From the NCBI GenBank assembly GCA_016808115.1, contig JAEQBH010005432.1:62001-126000 (forward strand): a DNA stretch of 64,000 bases, written 5' to 3'. The translations under genes were made by a program, and so were the position numbers. The notes under the pieces were generated by a model that did not search any database, was not told where the DNA came from, and worked only from the letters and a program-made list of their open reading frames with translations. This document shows, piece after piece, positions 50,385 through 62,465 of the stretch (positions are counted from its first letter, which is position 1; every line of letters begins with the position of its first letter). This DNA comes from Tetrastigma voinierianum (Eukaryota > Streptophyta > Magnoliopsida > Vitales > Vitaceae).

Positions 50385-51500
50385 CTAATTACAAGAGCGT
50401 ATCCTAACTCATGACATATTACTCTACAACAAGAAGCATTATTACATTTAGAACAAATGCAAATAAAAGACTGGAAATATATAAAAGAATTATGTCAAAC
50501 ATATTATCATTTATGTGCTATTTCAAGAAATGGATTTAACCAAGAATTAGGAGAAAAACATTTTAGAAAATTACCATGAACTTTAGGAAGAGAAATAGAA
50601 TCTTCATGGAAAAAATTAAACTGAGTCCAACAATATGATATATTAGGAAATCAAGAACCATGGAGTATAGGCCATAGAATCAACCATATAATGAAAATAC
50701 TTAAAAGAAAATGTAGTGAAATACAAACCTAAAGACAACTTGAGAAAAACCAGTATAGATTCTGTAAAACCATATTTACACCACAAACATACGGAATAGA
50801 AGAAGATAAAAAAAGAAAGAAAGTACAAACCACATAAGAAGTTTAACAAAAAAATATTATCTAAAAAGATCTATTAGAAGAAAGCCTTACTTAGATCCTA
50901 ACAAACACGTCAGAAAATATAATCCTAGAAGAATTTACAAAAATAAACTAAGATGCTATGCATGTGGAGAACTATATCATTTAAGTAATAACTAATTAGA
51001 AAGAAAACCTATATACTAAGCTTACTCTTAGAATGTACTAATGAAGAATTAGTAGAAGTAGATGAAGATATTTCAGATACAGAAACAATATATAACATGG
51101 TAAGCATAAAAGATAGAAAAGAACATTCAGAAAGTGAAAATGAAGACTTAGATATTGAATGAGATCTATTGGGAATAGAATTTATGGATCAAGTTATAGA
51201 TCTAAATAGTAATCAATTTAAAATAGATGAATTAAATAAGGCAAAATATATATTATATTCAAAATTAAAATCACAAACAAAAAACAAAAAGGAATGGTAA
51301 TAGAAGTTTTTGAAATAACCATACCTCTTTATGATAAAGGGAGAAAATATATAATAGAAACCATAATAGATGACATAGAAGAAATATTTAGGGAAAATTA
51401 TCTTATGAATATAATAATATCTAGACAAAAACTATATCAAATGGTAGAAAAACTACCCTATAAAGGAATAGAATTTATGAATATTTATCATTCTTAAAAA
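50385..51500 (+). pseudogene. Caulimovirid coat-protein region with CCHC finger
   Basis: The virion-forming part of ORF1 resumes after the second nest. Frames show LQQEALLHLEQMQIKDW (about 50422-50470), ISRNGFNQELGEKHF (near 50520), YDILGNQEPWS (near 50636) and, after a basic tract, RCYACGELYHLSNNC at about 50951-50995, a CX2CX4HX4C zinc finger typical of caulimovirid coat proteins. An acidic segment and a 67-codon open stretch (51294-51497) follow. At least six frame changes or stops occur. Protease and RT expected next are absent. Confidence 0.8.
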
Positions 51501-51549
51501 AAATAATTATTATATATTTTTTACAAATTAACATTTTAGTTATGTTATG

Positions 51550-51650
51550 AAGAAACTGTTTCTACTGGGACTCAAACCTAGGACCCCTTCCCTATGGCTT
51601 GCCTTTTTTAAACGTTGACCGCTCCACCACATGAGCTAGGCATGACAGAC
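51550..51650 (-). mobile_element. tRNA-like SINE head candidate
   Basis: On the minus strand, TAGCTCATGTGGTGGAGCGG resembles a pol III A box and GGTTTGAGTCCCAG a B box, about 60 bases apart. The T-arm is recognisable but no cloverleaf with acceptor stem forms, so it is not a tRNA gene. A SINE body and tail were not delimited. Could also be a decayed tRNA pseudogene. Confidence 0.45.
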
Positions 51651-52107
51651 ATTATATTTATTTATTTTATATGACTAAAATAGAATACATAAAATTAATA
51701 ATTTTAAAAAAAAATTAACTAAACCAGTAAAATTAAATATTCCGTGATTTTAAAAATATTTTGAAATATTATTGTACGTGGATTTTAAAAGATTTTAAAT
51801 ATCTTGTTGAGATTCTAAAATATGATATATTTTTTTTAATTCAAAAGAAATTTTTAAAAATTCATATATAAGTTATGCAAAATAATAATAATAAAAACGA
51901 AACGGTCTAAAGTGTAAGCAAATTGCTTTTAAAAAAAAGTCAATAAAAACAAACACCATCTTCATCAACAACCAATTATCCGAGAAAAACTCCTCCTAGG
52001 CTTGACCTCCCTAGTGATATTACTGATAAAAAGCTTGAAAAAGTAGCAGCTGGTTCTGGATTGACATAGAAAAACTGATGTGGAGGTGAATTCCTGTAAT
52101 TTGTCGA
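51651..52107 (+). other. A+T-rich flank with a short coding-like stretch
   Basis: Mostly A+T. From about 51970 one frame reads PPRLDLPSDITDKKLEKVAAGSGLT with moderate codon balance before a stop at about 52047. I do not recognise it. It stops at the solo LTR at 52108 and continues at 53933. Confidence 0.3.
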
Positions 52108-53932
52108 TGTAAGACCCGAGAAAATTCCAATTTTCTGAAAAATGGCAAAATGGTAATTTCCTTGGCCAAACCAAATTTTCTAGATCTCGGATGACAAATC
52201 AAACTTCACCGGTGGGATCGCCTCGCAAATCTGTAGCTACCACGCCGACTTCGTCGACCAGACAAATAAATTTCATCGCTGAGGCACGAAAGGCTCTGCG
52301 TCAGAAACAACATGTGATGTGGTAAAAGTCACCTACTACATGTACTCATGTGACACATGCTGCATGATTAGAGAGAGAATGGAAATGAATGGCTTAGATT
52401 GTGCCAAGTGTCAAAATCAAGATGAAGGGACAAGATGGGAATTTTTGCAAATGTTAATGAGAATAAAGACAAAAGCAAATAGTGTTCATCTTCTTCATTT
52501 TGAGAGCCAAAAACGTACAGGAGATGGAGTAGGCTGGATTTTGTGATTTTTAGAGAGAGAAGGAGCTCATTCTCTCTAGATTTGTATCGCTCTCGACCGC
52601 GCTCTCGACTCCGAATAAAAAAGCAAAGCCGATCTACGCAAATGTAGGCTACGCGTTGACACCGATTCGTGGAGTCTGATAACTCCAAGAGGTAGGGATC
52701 TTTTCACTCGTGGTTATTCTTGGCTAATAGTCATGTAAAATGGTCGTGACGCTCGGCGCTTTTGGATTAGCTGCGGTTTTCGGTTTCAAAACATTTGAAC
52801 CGAGTGGAGAAAATCCCCATTGTTATGGCCGTGAACAATGCCAACTCGAGGGTTTCACCGCTCACGGAATAAAGGACGGATTTTTGGTGTGATTTTAAGA
52901 TGTTGAGTGATTCAAGATGAATTGCTTGTGTTTGTTAACAGCCCATGTGAGCTAATTTTGGTGTTATTGATTGTGAATTTGCATAACATGATTTATGTGG
53001 ATTAATTATGCAGATATACACGCTTTATATAATGAAAGCATTTAGTCATTGGACAAGATCATGCATTCCATATGCACTGGGCAACCCTAGAATATTAGAG
53101 TTGAGCGCATGACATGAAATTGGAAAGAAAACGAAAATAAGTTTTAAGTAAAGGAATTTCAAGGAAGATTTTCTCCGAATAATTGCCTTAGAGTCAGCCC
53201 AACGTATCACTCGATGAGGACCATGACTGTTTCAAGCTGCTATCCAAAGAATTCGCCCCTGAGGGTAGTCCACATTTTACCAACTCGGGTAGCAAGTTTT
53301 CGAGAACAAAAGCTTTTGTTTTGAAAAATCGATATTTTACTCACATCTCTAGCTGTGCATATGTGAGAAGCCTGTAGCGATCGGCATACGCTGGATCGGG
53401 TCATGTAGACATTCAAGTAGGTTCATGAAATTTCTTGGATGTGATTGTTTGCCATGGCATGTGCACTTAGGTGGGGAGTAACGTAGGAAATTATCACCAT
53501 CGGGCTTCGCCACCCCGTCGGCGATCACCATTTCCCGTGAACAAGAAGTGTGCACCAGGACGCCGCCATTAGAGGCCGCATTTAGGAAAAAAGCCTTGGC
53601 TTTTTGTATTGGGTATCCGTTTGTATAACATGTATTAAAAACTCTAAATTTTGATATATGTTTGGTGTTATAATTATTAACTCTCAACTATCAGATATAA
53701 TCGACGTTTTTTTTGTTGGCATAATGCAAAAATTTCAAGTGGCCATTATTTTACTCGCATGTGGACCTTGTGTGGTCATTGTAAACTATTTGGGACAGGT
53801 TGTATTTGGGTAGAGCTCCCCGTACAAAGGAGGCTATGCCCGATTTTCATGAGTGGTGTCGGGTTACCCGACATCCACGATATTCAAGAAGCCGACGGCC
53901 GCCAACTGGACCCCTAGGAATGGGGCGTCACA
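52108..53932 (+). mobile_element. Solo LTR R1 type, forward
   Basis: It begins TGTAAGACCCGAGAAAATTCC and ends CTAGGAATGGGGCGTCACA. Duplications GTCGA (52103-52107) and GTCAA (53933-53937) differ by one base. It contains ACTCCAAGAGGTAGGGATC near 52683 and GCATGTGCACTTAGGTGGGGAG near 53458. No primer site or coding region on either side. Length 1825. Confidence 0.8.
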
Positions 53933-54067
53933 GTCAATATCATTGATGGAAACACTAAGGTTCTATTTTGTTGTGCTTTCTAATGAAATCCATTTTAAGA
54001 TTTATAGTTAATGCCCTTGGTTCATGAGATTGAACCTCTTAGGTAAAAGACTGGAAAAGGAGGTATT
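53933..54067 (+). other. Short flank between two LTRs
   Basis: Continuation of the sequence before 52108. A few codons (NIIDGNTKVLFCCAF) stay open and then stops occur. It ends with GTATT, the left duplication of the next element. Confidence 0.3.
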
Positions 54068-55984
54068 TGTAAAATCTGAGAAAAATTCAATTTTTCTAAA
54101 AAATGGCAAAATGGTAATTTGCCGCTATAGTACAGGTGGAAAATCTGGAAATTCTCTAAACAACGGGTGACGGAACAGACCTCATCAATAAATTCGTTTC
54201 GTGGAGTTTAGTTACCCTGATGAATTGCGTCGAATTCTGAGGATGTCAAAATTTCATGTAATTCAAGGTGAGACGGGTAAATGGCATGACGTGTGGCATG
54301 ACGCCACATGGCATCATGACTTAAAATAGGGACATGTGGAAAATGTCACATGGTGAGACCATGTGTGGTCTTGAAAAGATCAATTGGGGAGTGGATAAGA
54401 AAGGATGAAAGATAATGAGTGGTTTAGGTGTCATAGATGACACTTGTCACCAAAAGGCAAAACAAAAAGAGAACACATGGGAGCCATGTGTCACACCCCT
54501 AAAGAAAGATCAAGTTGTGGATAAGGACGGATGAAGGAAAAGATAGAAAGGGAGACATAAAGGAAAGGAAAAAGGGGGAAGAAGCTCAGTTTCTACTAGT
54601 ATCTCAATTGGCTCAACAATGAGTCTCGACGGTTAAGAAGCGAGCCGGACTCACGCCTCCAAGACAGGGCTCCTTCCTATTCCTCGTTAGTCCTTGTCTT
54701 AGGGCTATTCGATGGTCATGAGGTGTAGCCCTAACGGTGGGGCTGATTCAAGAACAGTTGTGATCAAACTGTTAGTGAATTTCAAACCAATTTTTAGGTC
54801 TTTTATGTTCTCAGAATTGAAATTTTGAAGCAGGTTGTACTTGCTGGAAAATTCAAGCTTGAGTATGATGATTTTTGCGGGTGTGTCGCATAGACATGGA
54901 CTCCGATACGTTGAATTGTGCTGCATCGTCGGTCTGAATATGAAGATCCAGTTTTGTGTTGCTTGATTAGATGACATGCAAGTGTGTGAAAAATCATGTG
55001 GATATATACTGAACTGATGTATTTACATGGGTTATATTATGGATGTAAATTGTATGTTGTAGATATGATTATCCATAAATCATAAATGTTGCATGTAGCT
55101 CTCATCATACCTGTAACATGAAAGAACATACAATGACATTCTACATTGCATATGCACGGGGACATCGCATGAAACTGGTGTGAGTGCATGGCATGAAAGA
55201 ACACTATGTTTGGTGTTTAAAATGATGGACTCTGAAAAAGGGACAACGTCCTAGAGTCGCACGGTTTGAAATTATGTGTCAAGTAGTAGCAAGAAGAGAT
55301 AGACACCCCCTCAGGTGAAAGGCTTGTATTCTTAGTCAGCCATATGCATCCACATGAGTAGTCCGCAAAAGTGTCGTAGCGTGTACGACGCCACGCGAAA
55401 CCCCGTAGTTCAAGTACTCCACAAAAGACACGTGGCTTTTGAATAAAGCAATTTTTCGGAGACTGTCCAAGGAGTTGAAAAATAAAAACAAAAATCTTTT
55501 GTTTTTGAAATTAAGGTTTTTCATACATGACGTGTGCATGTGTGAGGGAGTGACATTAGCATGACATGAGAGCATTCATATAGAAATGCATATGTTTTGC
55601 TCAATGTGTTGATAAATGTTAAATTATGGCATTGCATGTGCACTTAGGTGGGAAGTAGCCCTTGTAGGAGAATTCCTCTATTAGGCATTGCTCACCCCGT
55701 CGTGGGAAATTATTTCAGGTGCCGGAGGCCCACCACGAGATGGAACTCATTTGAGGCCTTAAAAGAAGGCCAGATTATGGCTTATTCTATATTTTTTAAA
55801 ATTCTGGACAATTATTCAGTTTTCTATTATGTAAAAGAGAAGAGTTGTAATAAAACTAATTTTGAATTGTTTAACATGCTTTGACGTGCTTTTTCCCATA
55901 TTTTTATGTTGCCTTATTATGCTAAGGCCATCAGGGAATTTAAAGTGTCTCTTGGGAAGAAACTGGAGGTGCAAGAAATGCCAA

Positions 55985-56110
55985 AAAAGGCTACTGCAGG
56001 TTTGGACAAGTTTTAGGTCGCGGCTAAGGCTTCGTCGCTACAGAGTTTCGGGTCCTCGTGGTCGTGGATGTGGGTTCCCGTGTCGCGACATGGTTCTCTC
56101 GACTACAAAG
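55985..56110. repeat. TCGCGAC array, first block (LTR-F)
   Basis: TTGGACAAGTTTTAGGTCGCGGC, then GTTCCCGTGTCGCGACATGG. Start of the array that resumes at 58650. Confidence 0.6.
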
Positions 56111-56149
56111 CTGTCATACATGGTTTTTCAACGTCACGATAAGCAGCTT

Positions 56150-58649
56150 AGCGACTTCAGCCCGCCTAACCCGATTGGTGAGTCCGGGAATCAAGCCCAG
56201 AACGCCCGCTTCAATTCTTATTTACATTTTATTACGCTTTTTCAAAGTGTCGCGATTCGAATCCCCTGGGCCGACCTGGCATGATCCAACCGAGCCCTGC
56301 CATTCCGACGATTTCAATTATCTTATCAAAACATTTTCTTTATATTATTTCTCTTTAGGTTTTCGATTTACGCGGAAGCATTTTCAAATGAAAGGCCCAT
56401 AAACATTTACATTTCACAAAATGCAATTACCATGAAGGCATTCTATGCCTTTTCAAACGATATACAAAACAAAACATTAATTCGAAGTTTAACTATTTTG
56501 TTCACAAAATATTCCATGTTCAAAAAGGAAATGATATGCATATGGCGGGGTATATACTTATACGCCGCAACTTGCTCTATGACTCTGCGCTTTGCGATCT
56601 TGTCTTCCTTCCTTTCTACTCAAACCCATATAGATAAAATCTATACGCCTGGGCATTTTCACGCTTAGTAGGTTCTATACGTTTCTATTTCAATATTCAA
56701 TTTAATCTGCATTTATTTCCACATTAAACCATGCCTATTATATCAACATATACCATGCTATTCACTGCATTTTATTTCATAATTCATTTACTATATCACA
56801 ACATGCATTTTCACGTAACAATTTAATTTATGAGATTTAAGCATATACATAAAAACCTACTTACACTCATCAATGCTGTTATTTCCACTTTTACTATTCA
56901 ATCTACATTTCCGACGATTCCGCTTGATGAATCCTACCCTTATTATCATTCTAATACACATTTAACAATTCACCTCCCATCATGACGGATGTCATTTGCG
57001 CACCTCCCGACATGTGGTATCACTTAATGCTATACGCCATCATGACGGATGTCGATTGGTGCATCCCGCCGCGGGACATTGAACAATTTCGGTGCCTTCG
57101 TGATTCGATGTCGATCGTGCATCCCGTCAAAGTGTTCATTCAGATATCATTCAATCTAAGATGTCGAATTGACCGGGATTCGCTTACAATTCGATTTATC
57201 ATTCACATTCATTCGGTTTTCAAATATCACATTTCGATTCCATATTCACTTTCATATTATCTTTCAAAGATATACTCAATCTACGTATCTCCATTTCATA
57301 TACTCATTCACGCACTCATTTCATATACTCATTCACGACTCCATTTCATATACTCATTCACGTATCTATTTCATAGTTACTTGCAAACTACCAAAATACT
57401 TGAAATAATAATAGTGTTAGAGAACAAACCAATTATCGATTCCTTTCTTCACACCCTAGGCTGCTGTTGTCTTCACCCGCACCTAGTCAAATACAAATTC
57501 TTCGCTCTTAGTGGTTAAACAAATAATCATACTAAACGAATTCGGTTCGCCTCGGCGGCGAGGTACGGTATGTTTTTCACTTAGTCTCATTCTTATTTGA
57601 ACCCCCATTAATCGTTTCATAGGGTCCTCAACCAATCGGCATAATGCATCACAAAGCTTAATCTGCAAAAAATATGCAAAAACAGTGGTCAGCCGGAGCT
57701 CGTGGGTACCGTACTCAGCCACCATCGCTAGTGGGCACGGAATACCGAGTGGTACCAGATTCACTTGCCCATCGTATCACGGGTACCAGATCACTTTTCG
57801 TACCAATACCACACGCGATTTTGCCCAAAACGCTTTGATTTTTGCATTTTTCATCCATTTTCTTCCACAAACCTCTCCAATCCATCCCATCATCAAAATC
57901 CCCATGGAATCCACCCAAACAACTCCAAAAGGTGGTTTAGAATCAATGAAAACCCTTTTCTCCCAAGTTAGGGCTTTCTCCCCAAATCGAAAATCACAAA
58001 AAGATGAGGTTAGGGTTTGATTTTCTTACCTTAGCCTTTTCAAATCTCCTCTTGTAGGTTGCTTGATCCCTTAGGAGGCAGAAATGGGAAACAATCCCAC
58101 CATAATCATTCCTTCTTGCAAACCCTAGCTTTCTCTCCCTTTTCTCCTCTCTTCTCTCCCCCAAAATGTGATTTGCTCACACGATTTCTAAGACCAAGTT
58201 CGTCTTTTAAATCTCTCTAAGTGTAAGGCCATGTTTGGCTCACACCTACTTTCTCATTTCTCATTTTTGTCTTAAGTCACTTAATCTTCATAAGGGCCTT
58301 GTCTGGGCCACTCAATAAATCCAATTTTCCATTTTTGACATTCTAACTCTTTATTTCACTTTCCTTATCATTTATCATTTATTTCACTTAGCATTTAAGC
58401 TATCATTTGACCCTTAGGTCCTCATTTTACAAATTTCCACATTTGCCCTTTATCACTTGGGTTTATTTCGGGTCTAATCAATTTTACTAATTCTAGCATA
58501 TAATATTCAATCATATGCTCACTCTTTCAATTTACATTTTGCTAATTCTATCAATTTATCAAATTTAAAAAACCTAAGTTTGACTCAATTCATACCCGGA
58601 ATATATAATAAATTTATAATAAAAATTCTAGGGTATTTTTGGGGCGTTA
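56150..58649 (-). mobile_element. LTR-B family copy, reverse, inside LTR-F
   Basis: The right end reads ATTCTAGGGTATTTTTGGGGCGTTA, the reverse of TGTAACACCCCAAAAATACCC. Around 57180-57380 it carries the reverse of the ATGAGTATATGAATGAGTATACG block of B2, and around 56195-56275 the reverse of the TCGCGACACTTTGAAAA block near 23465. Reverse AAGGTAAGAAAATC at about 58030 is splice-donor-like. The left end is approximate and no clean duplication was found. Confidence 0.6.
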
Positions 58650-58836
58650 TGCCTTTGTTTCTCTGTCATGTCAATGTCGCAAGAAAGGTTTCCATGTCGT
58701 GACCGAGATGGTCACGACAAGAGGTCAGGTGTTGCAACAGGTTTGGCCTTGGGCAGGGATTTTATGTCACGACAAAGTGTTTTTATGTCGCGACAGAGTT
58801 TGGTCAAGACCAAGAGTTTTTATGTTGCTACAAAGT
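58650..58836. repeat. TCGCGACA array, middle block (LTR-F)
   Basis: Units such as TTTTATGTCGCGACAGAGTTTGG and TTTTATGTCACGACAAAGTG. The block lies between two inserted LTRs that point away from each other. Confidence 0.75.
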
Positions 58837-59629
58837 TGTAACACCCCAAAAATACCCTAAAATTTTTATAATAAAAATTATTATATATTCCGGGTATAAT
58901 TGAGCCAACTTGGGTATTTTTCTGGAAATTTTTTTTATTGATTAGATGATTGTTGAATCCAGAAATAAACCCAAGTGAAAAAGAGAAAATATAGAAATTG
59001 TAAAATGGGGACCCAAGAGTCAATTATAAATAAGTTTATATGTCTAAGTGATATTAGGAGAAATAAATGAGTAAAAGGAAAAAATCAAGGAAAATGACAT
59101 GTGGCATGGTGAAAGAGGGGAGGAAGCTCCTCCTTTCTTTTTAAAAAAATACGACAAGAGCGATCCATGCTAGTTAAAACCCAGGTGCGGAGCTGTGGCA
59201 GAGGCTCCACCTTCTCTCTAGATTTTCCGACGACGGACCACAGTCTCCGCGAAACACGAAGGGAAGTCCTTCCTAGTGACAAGAGCTACAAGTAGAGACC
59301 GGAACCGGGACTTTCGACAAACTCATGAGGTAGGTCTTCCTACTTGGTCTTCTACCCTAAGGATTGTCAAGTAGTTATCCGCCTCAGGGGAAAGTTTGCT
59401 GCATTTTAAACTATGAAGCTGCCAATGTGGTAGTGCAGCTAGCCGAACCTTAGAGCTGCTGATTTTTAGGCAATGAAGTGAAGGGATTGTAGTATGTCCT
59501 TCTAGTAAATTGTAGCCACATCAATTAACTTGATAAAAAGTTAGGCTTGAATTTCTAATTCGACCCTCGTAGACCAAGTTATGGTCTTTTTTTATTCGAA
59601 CAATGCCAAATGGGTGCAACTCAGCCATA

Positions 59630-59930
59630 GGGTCGTCAACAGCGCTGCTGCATAACAGCTGGTCGCCCAACGTTGGTCGCCAACGGGCTGTCGCAAACAA
59701 GGTCGTTGCTGAATGTTTCGGACGAGGTCGGCCCAATACCGCCAATGAATAAAGTGGGTCGCCCAACGCTGGACGAGGGGTCGCCAAACAAGGGGGGTCG
59801 CACGAACAAGGGTCGCTCCAAAGGACGAGGGTCGTCAAACAAGGGGTCAAGCGCGAACAGCGCGGACAAGGGGCCGCCCAAAGAGGGGTCGTCTGAATAG
59901 TGATCGCCCAACAGTGGCCAGCTCGTCAAG
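59630..59930. repeat. GGTCGCCCAAC / AACAAGGGGTCG short-word array
   Basis: More than ten imperfect copies of GGTCG joined to CCCAACG, CCAAACAAGG or GAACAAGG. Locally GC-rich. Open frames across it are artefacts. Confidence 0.7.
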
Positions 59931-60260
59931 ACTGGCTGCGCATGACCTCCAACTTCGGAAGGTCATATCTCCTTCGTTTGAACTCCGATTTGGGTGTTCT
60001 TGGACTCTATGGAAAGCCCATTGAGTCAAGAATCCATCCATATGCCTGAGGAAGATATTAGATGTCAGACTGAGGTGGTGATGAGCCTGTCCAGTTCGGG
60101 TCTGCTCTTCGTCGTACCAGGATTTGACTGTGTATGACCCCAACTTCGGAAGGTCGCACTCCTTCAGCCTAACTCCGATTGGTGTTCTTGACTCATGGAA
60201 AGCCCATTGAGTCAGGAATCCATCTATATATCTTGTTTAAATTGAACTCATATTAACCTC
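59930..60260. repeat. Direct duplication in the inserted LTR
   Basis: GCATGACCTCCAACTTCGGAAGGTC to TCAAGAATCCATCCATAT (59940-60043) is repeated at about 60133-60227 with small deletions. The same AACTCCGATT..GGTGTTCTTGGACTCTATGGAAAG phrase also occurs in LTR-D copies near 14031 and 35661. Confidence 0.75.
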
Positions 60261-61633
60261 CGAAAATCAACTTAAACAAAACTACTAGTACGCATGAATA
60301 ATATTATTCTTTTTAATGATTTTGGAATGTGTGGATCAAGAGGAGGAAAAGACAACCTGCGGATTGAGATTCCAAGGGTTGGAACTCAAAGTAAAAGATT
60401 TTTGGGTTTGTTCTTCTAAATCCTATTCTCATTTCAAGTTTGAAATGTTTGTTCTACCGAATTCTATTCCTTTCAAGTTTTTGCATGTTTGTTCAAAAAG
60501 ATATTGAATTGATTTAATTGATCTGAGAAAAAGTGATCGCGGAAACGCTTCATGATATAAAAATCGTGACGACATTAAAATAAATCGTTTATACAAGCGT
60601 AAATATTATACTATATTTGCTATAAGGGATTTGAACGCTCTTAATAGAATGCGTTAACCGCTTATTTCGTGATCAAGGATAGATTGGTATACCAATGTGG
60701 TCAAATAAATAGCATCGCTAACTATTGATGTGTCACTCCGATCTCGCGTTCTACTGGACCATATCGGTAGTGTTCACTATTTGATTGTTTATAACCAGTC
60801 GCGAGCCCAGGACTGCATCAGTGTTATAAAACCATGTGATACCGGCCCGCAGCCACGGATCGTGCCAAGGATCATATCCTCGTGATATCGAAGACATAGG
60901 TTAAATTCGTTAAGGGCATAACTGATCGGATCGCATAATCAAGTGATTGACAGAACCGACCGATTGGCATAACTGAATTTATTTTCAGAACTGGAATTGA
61001 TTTTCAGTTGTAATTGAATCAATGTCGAACTAAATTGAATTTGCAAGTGAAACATATTTGAATCGATGAGATGTGAAATATTGATTATGAAAATGTATTT
61101 ATTGGATGATCAATGAACTATAATTTATTGTATATATATAACAAAGTATATGTAATGTATTTATATTGATCATCCAAAATGATGGAAAGTTCGAATTATT
61201 AAACTGTACGAATTGATTTAAGTCGAATCGAGGAATGGATTTGTATAGAAACCACTACTAATGAAAATGCTTAACAGATTGCTTACCAATGCGCAGTAAC
61301 GAGTGATAGATAGTGATCGATAATGACCTAAGATCGAGGAGCTGGCGAGTCATAAAGAAAGAAATCTTGAGTATGTCTCACATGCACTCATTTCATGTGT
61401 TCTTTTTTGATATGGATATTTTGTATAAAAACAATTAACATCAGATACATCTATTTTGTAAATCATTTTGAAAAGGCTTCGATGCCTACATTGTAAATAG
61501 ATTTTGTTAAATGTAAATGTTTGCCTGCCTAATTGCATCGCTTCCGCAAAGATATGATTTTGAGGATTTTAGTGGCATCCCGGGACTCGGTTCCTGAGGC
61601 CGCCTGGCTGGTCGGGTCGGGTAAGGCGCCACA

Positions 61634-62290
61634 AGAGTATTCTCACGCTATAAATGTAGTCACAAGGTGAAGAGAATTTATGTCACAACAGAGTATTTTT
61701 GTGTCGCGATAGAGTTTGGCCTTGGCTGGAGTTTTTATGTCACGATAAAGTATTCTCACGTCGAGACAGAGTTGGTCAAGGTGAAGAGAATTTATGTCGC
61801 GACTAAGTATTTTTGTGTCACGACAGAGTTTGGCCTTGGATGGGATTTTTATGTCATGGCAGCGACATAGTTTAACCTAGACAGGGGATTTTAGGTCGCG
61901 ATATAGTACTTTCTTTTTGGGACCGAATTTGGGGCAAAGGCCAAGAAAGTTAAGTCGCGACAGAGAATTTGAGGTTACGACAGAGTTGTCTAAGCTTGTG
62001 TCGCAACAGGGTGAACCCTCCGTCTCAACAGAAAGTTCCAAGACATGGGGTTTTCCATGTCGCGACATAGCGCTCTATGTCGTGACAGTGGGGCAAGGCA
62101 CTACGTCGCAACCAGGCTGTGTGCACGCGACAGACGCCCATCGCGATACAGACCGCGCCGCGTCGCGATGTTAGCGCTACGCGAGTCGGGACAGACCAGC
62201 CTGGGCGAAAGACAACAAGGCTGGCGCACCAAGCCTGGGCACGCACAACAGAGGTATTCTGTCGCGACAAAGAAATCTCTATCGCAACAA
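61634..62290. repeat. TCGCGACA array, last block (LTR-F)
   Basis: More than fifteen diverged copies of TnTGTCGCGACAGAG, first in about 50-base units with TTTGGCCTTGG, then merging into a CG-rich stretch (62050-62240). Confidence 0.8.
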
Positions 62291-62347
62291 ACTTCTTATA
62301 GTGGTTAAAAAAAAAAAAAAAGACCCCCTTGGGATTGGGGCGTCACA

Positions 62348-62465
62348 GTATTACTAGAACCCGAAATTATTTTAGGTTTTCTGAGCTTGAAATGAATTCA
62401 GGTTAGGGTCATGCAAAGTTTTATATTCTATTAATTATTAGAGACTAACTTAATCATGAGTTAAT
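62348..62465. other. Flank between LTR-F and the LINE
   Basis: Begins with the GTATT duplication. No gene seen. Confidence 0.4.

Larger units (their letters stand above)
58837..61633 (+). mobile_element. LTR-B/E type solo LTR, forward, inside LTR-F
   Basis: It begins TGTAACACCCCAAAAATACCC and ends GGTCGGGTAAGGCGCCACA. Duplications AAAGT (58832-58836) and AGAGT (61634-61638) differ by one base, both within the host array. CATGAGGTAGGTCTTCCTAC lies at 59324-59343. Blocks near 61430-61530 match B2 near 23130-23170. Length 2797. Confidence 0.75.
54068..62347 (+). mobile_element. Solo LTR-F, forward, expanded by two nested LTRs
   Basis: It begins TGTAAAATCTGAGAAAAATTC and ends GGGATTGGGGCGTCACA. 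Exact duplications GTATT lie at 54063-54067 and 62348-62352. Its own parts are 54068-about 56150, 58650-58836 and 61634-62347, about 3 kb. It is related to 10220-11729. The part after 55970 is an array of TATGTCGCGACAGAGTTTGG units that continues on the far side of both insertions, which confirms the nesting. Confidence 0.8.

Noticed and set aside
51550..51650. Functional tRNA gene
   Set aside because: No acceptor or anticodon stem can be formed; only box-like promoter parts are seen.
56982..57518. 178-codon plus-strand frame rich in His, Ser and Ile
   Set aside because: It lies within a reverse LTR-B copy over its ATGAGTATATGA repeats.
58560..58900. Apparent long terminal inverted repeat around 58650-58836
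   Set aside because: These are the 5' ends of two LTRs of one family inserted in opposite directions in the same array, not a DNA transposon.
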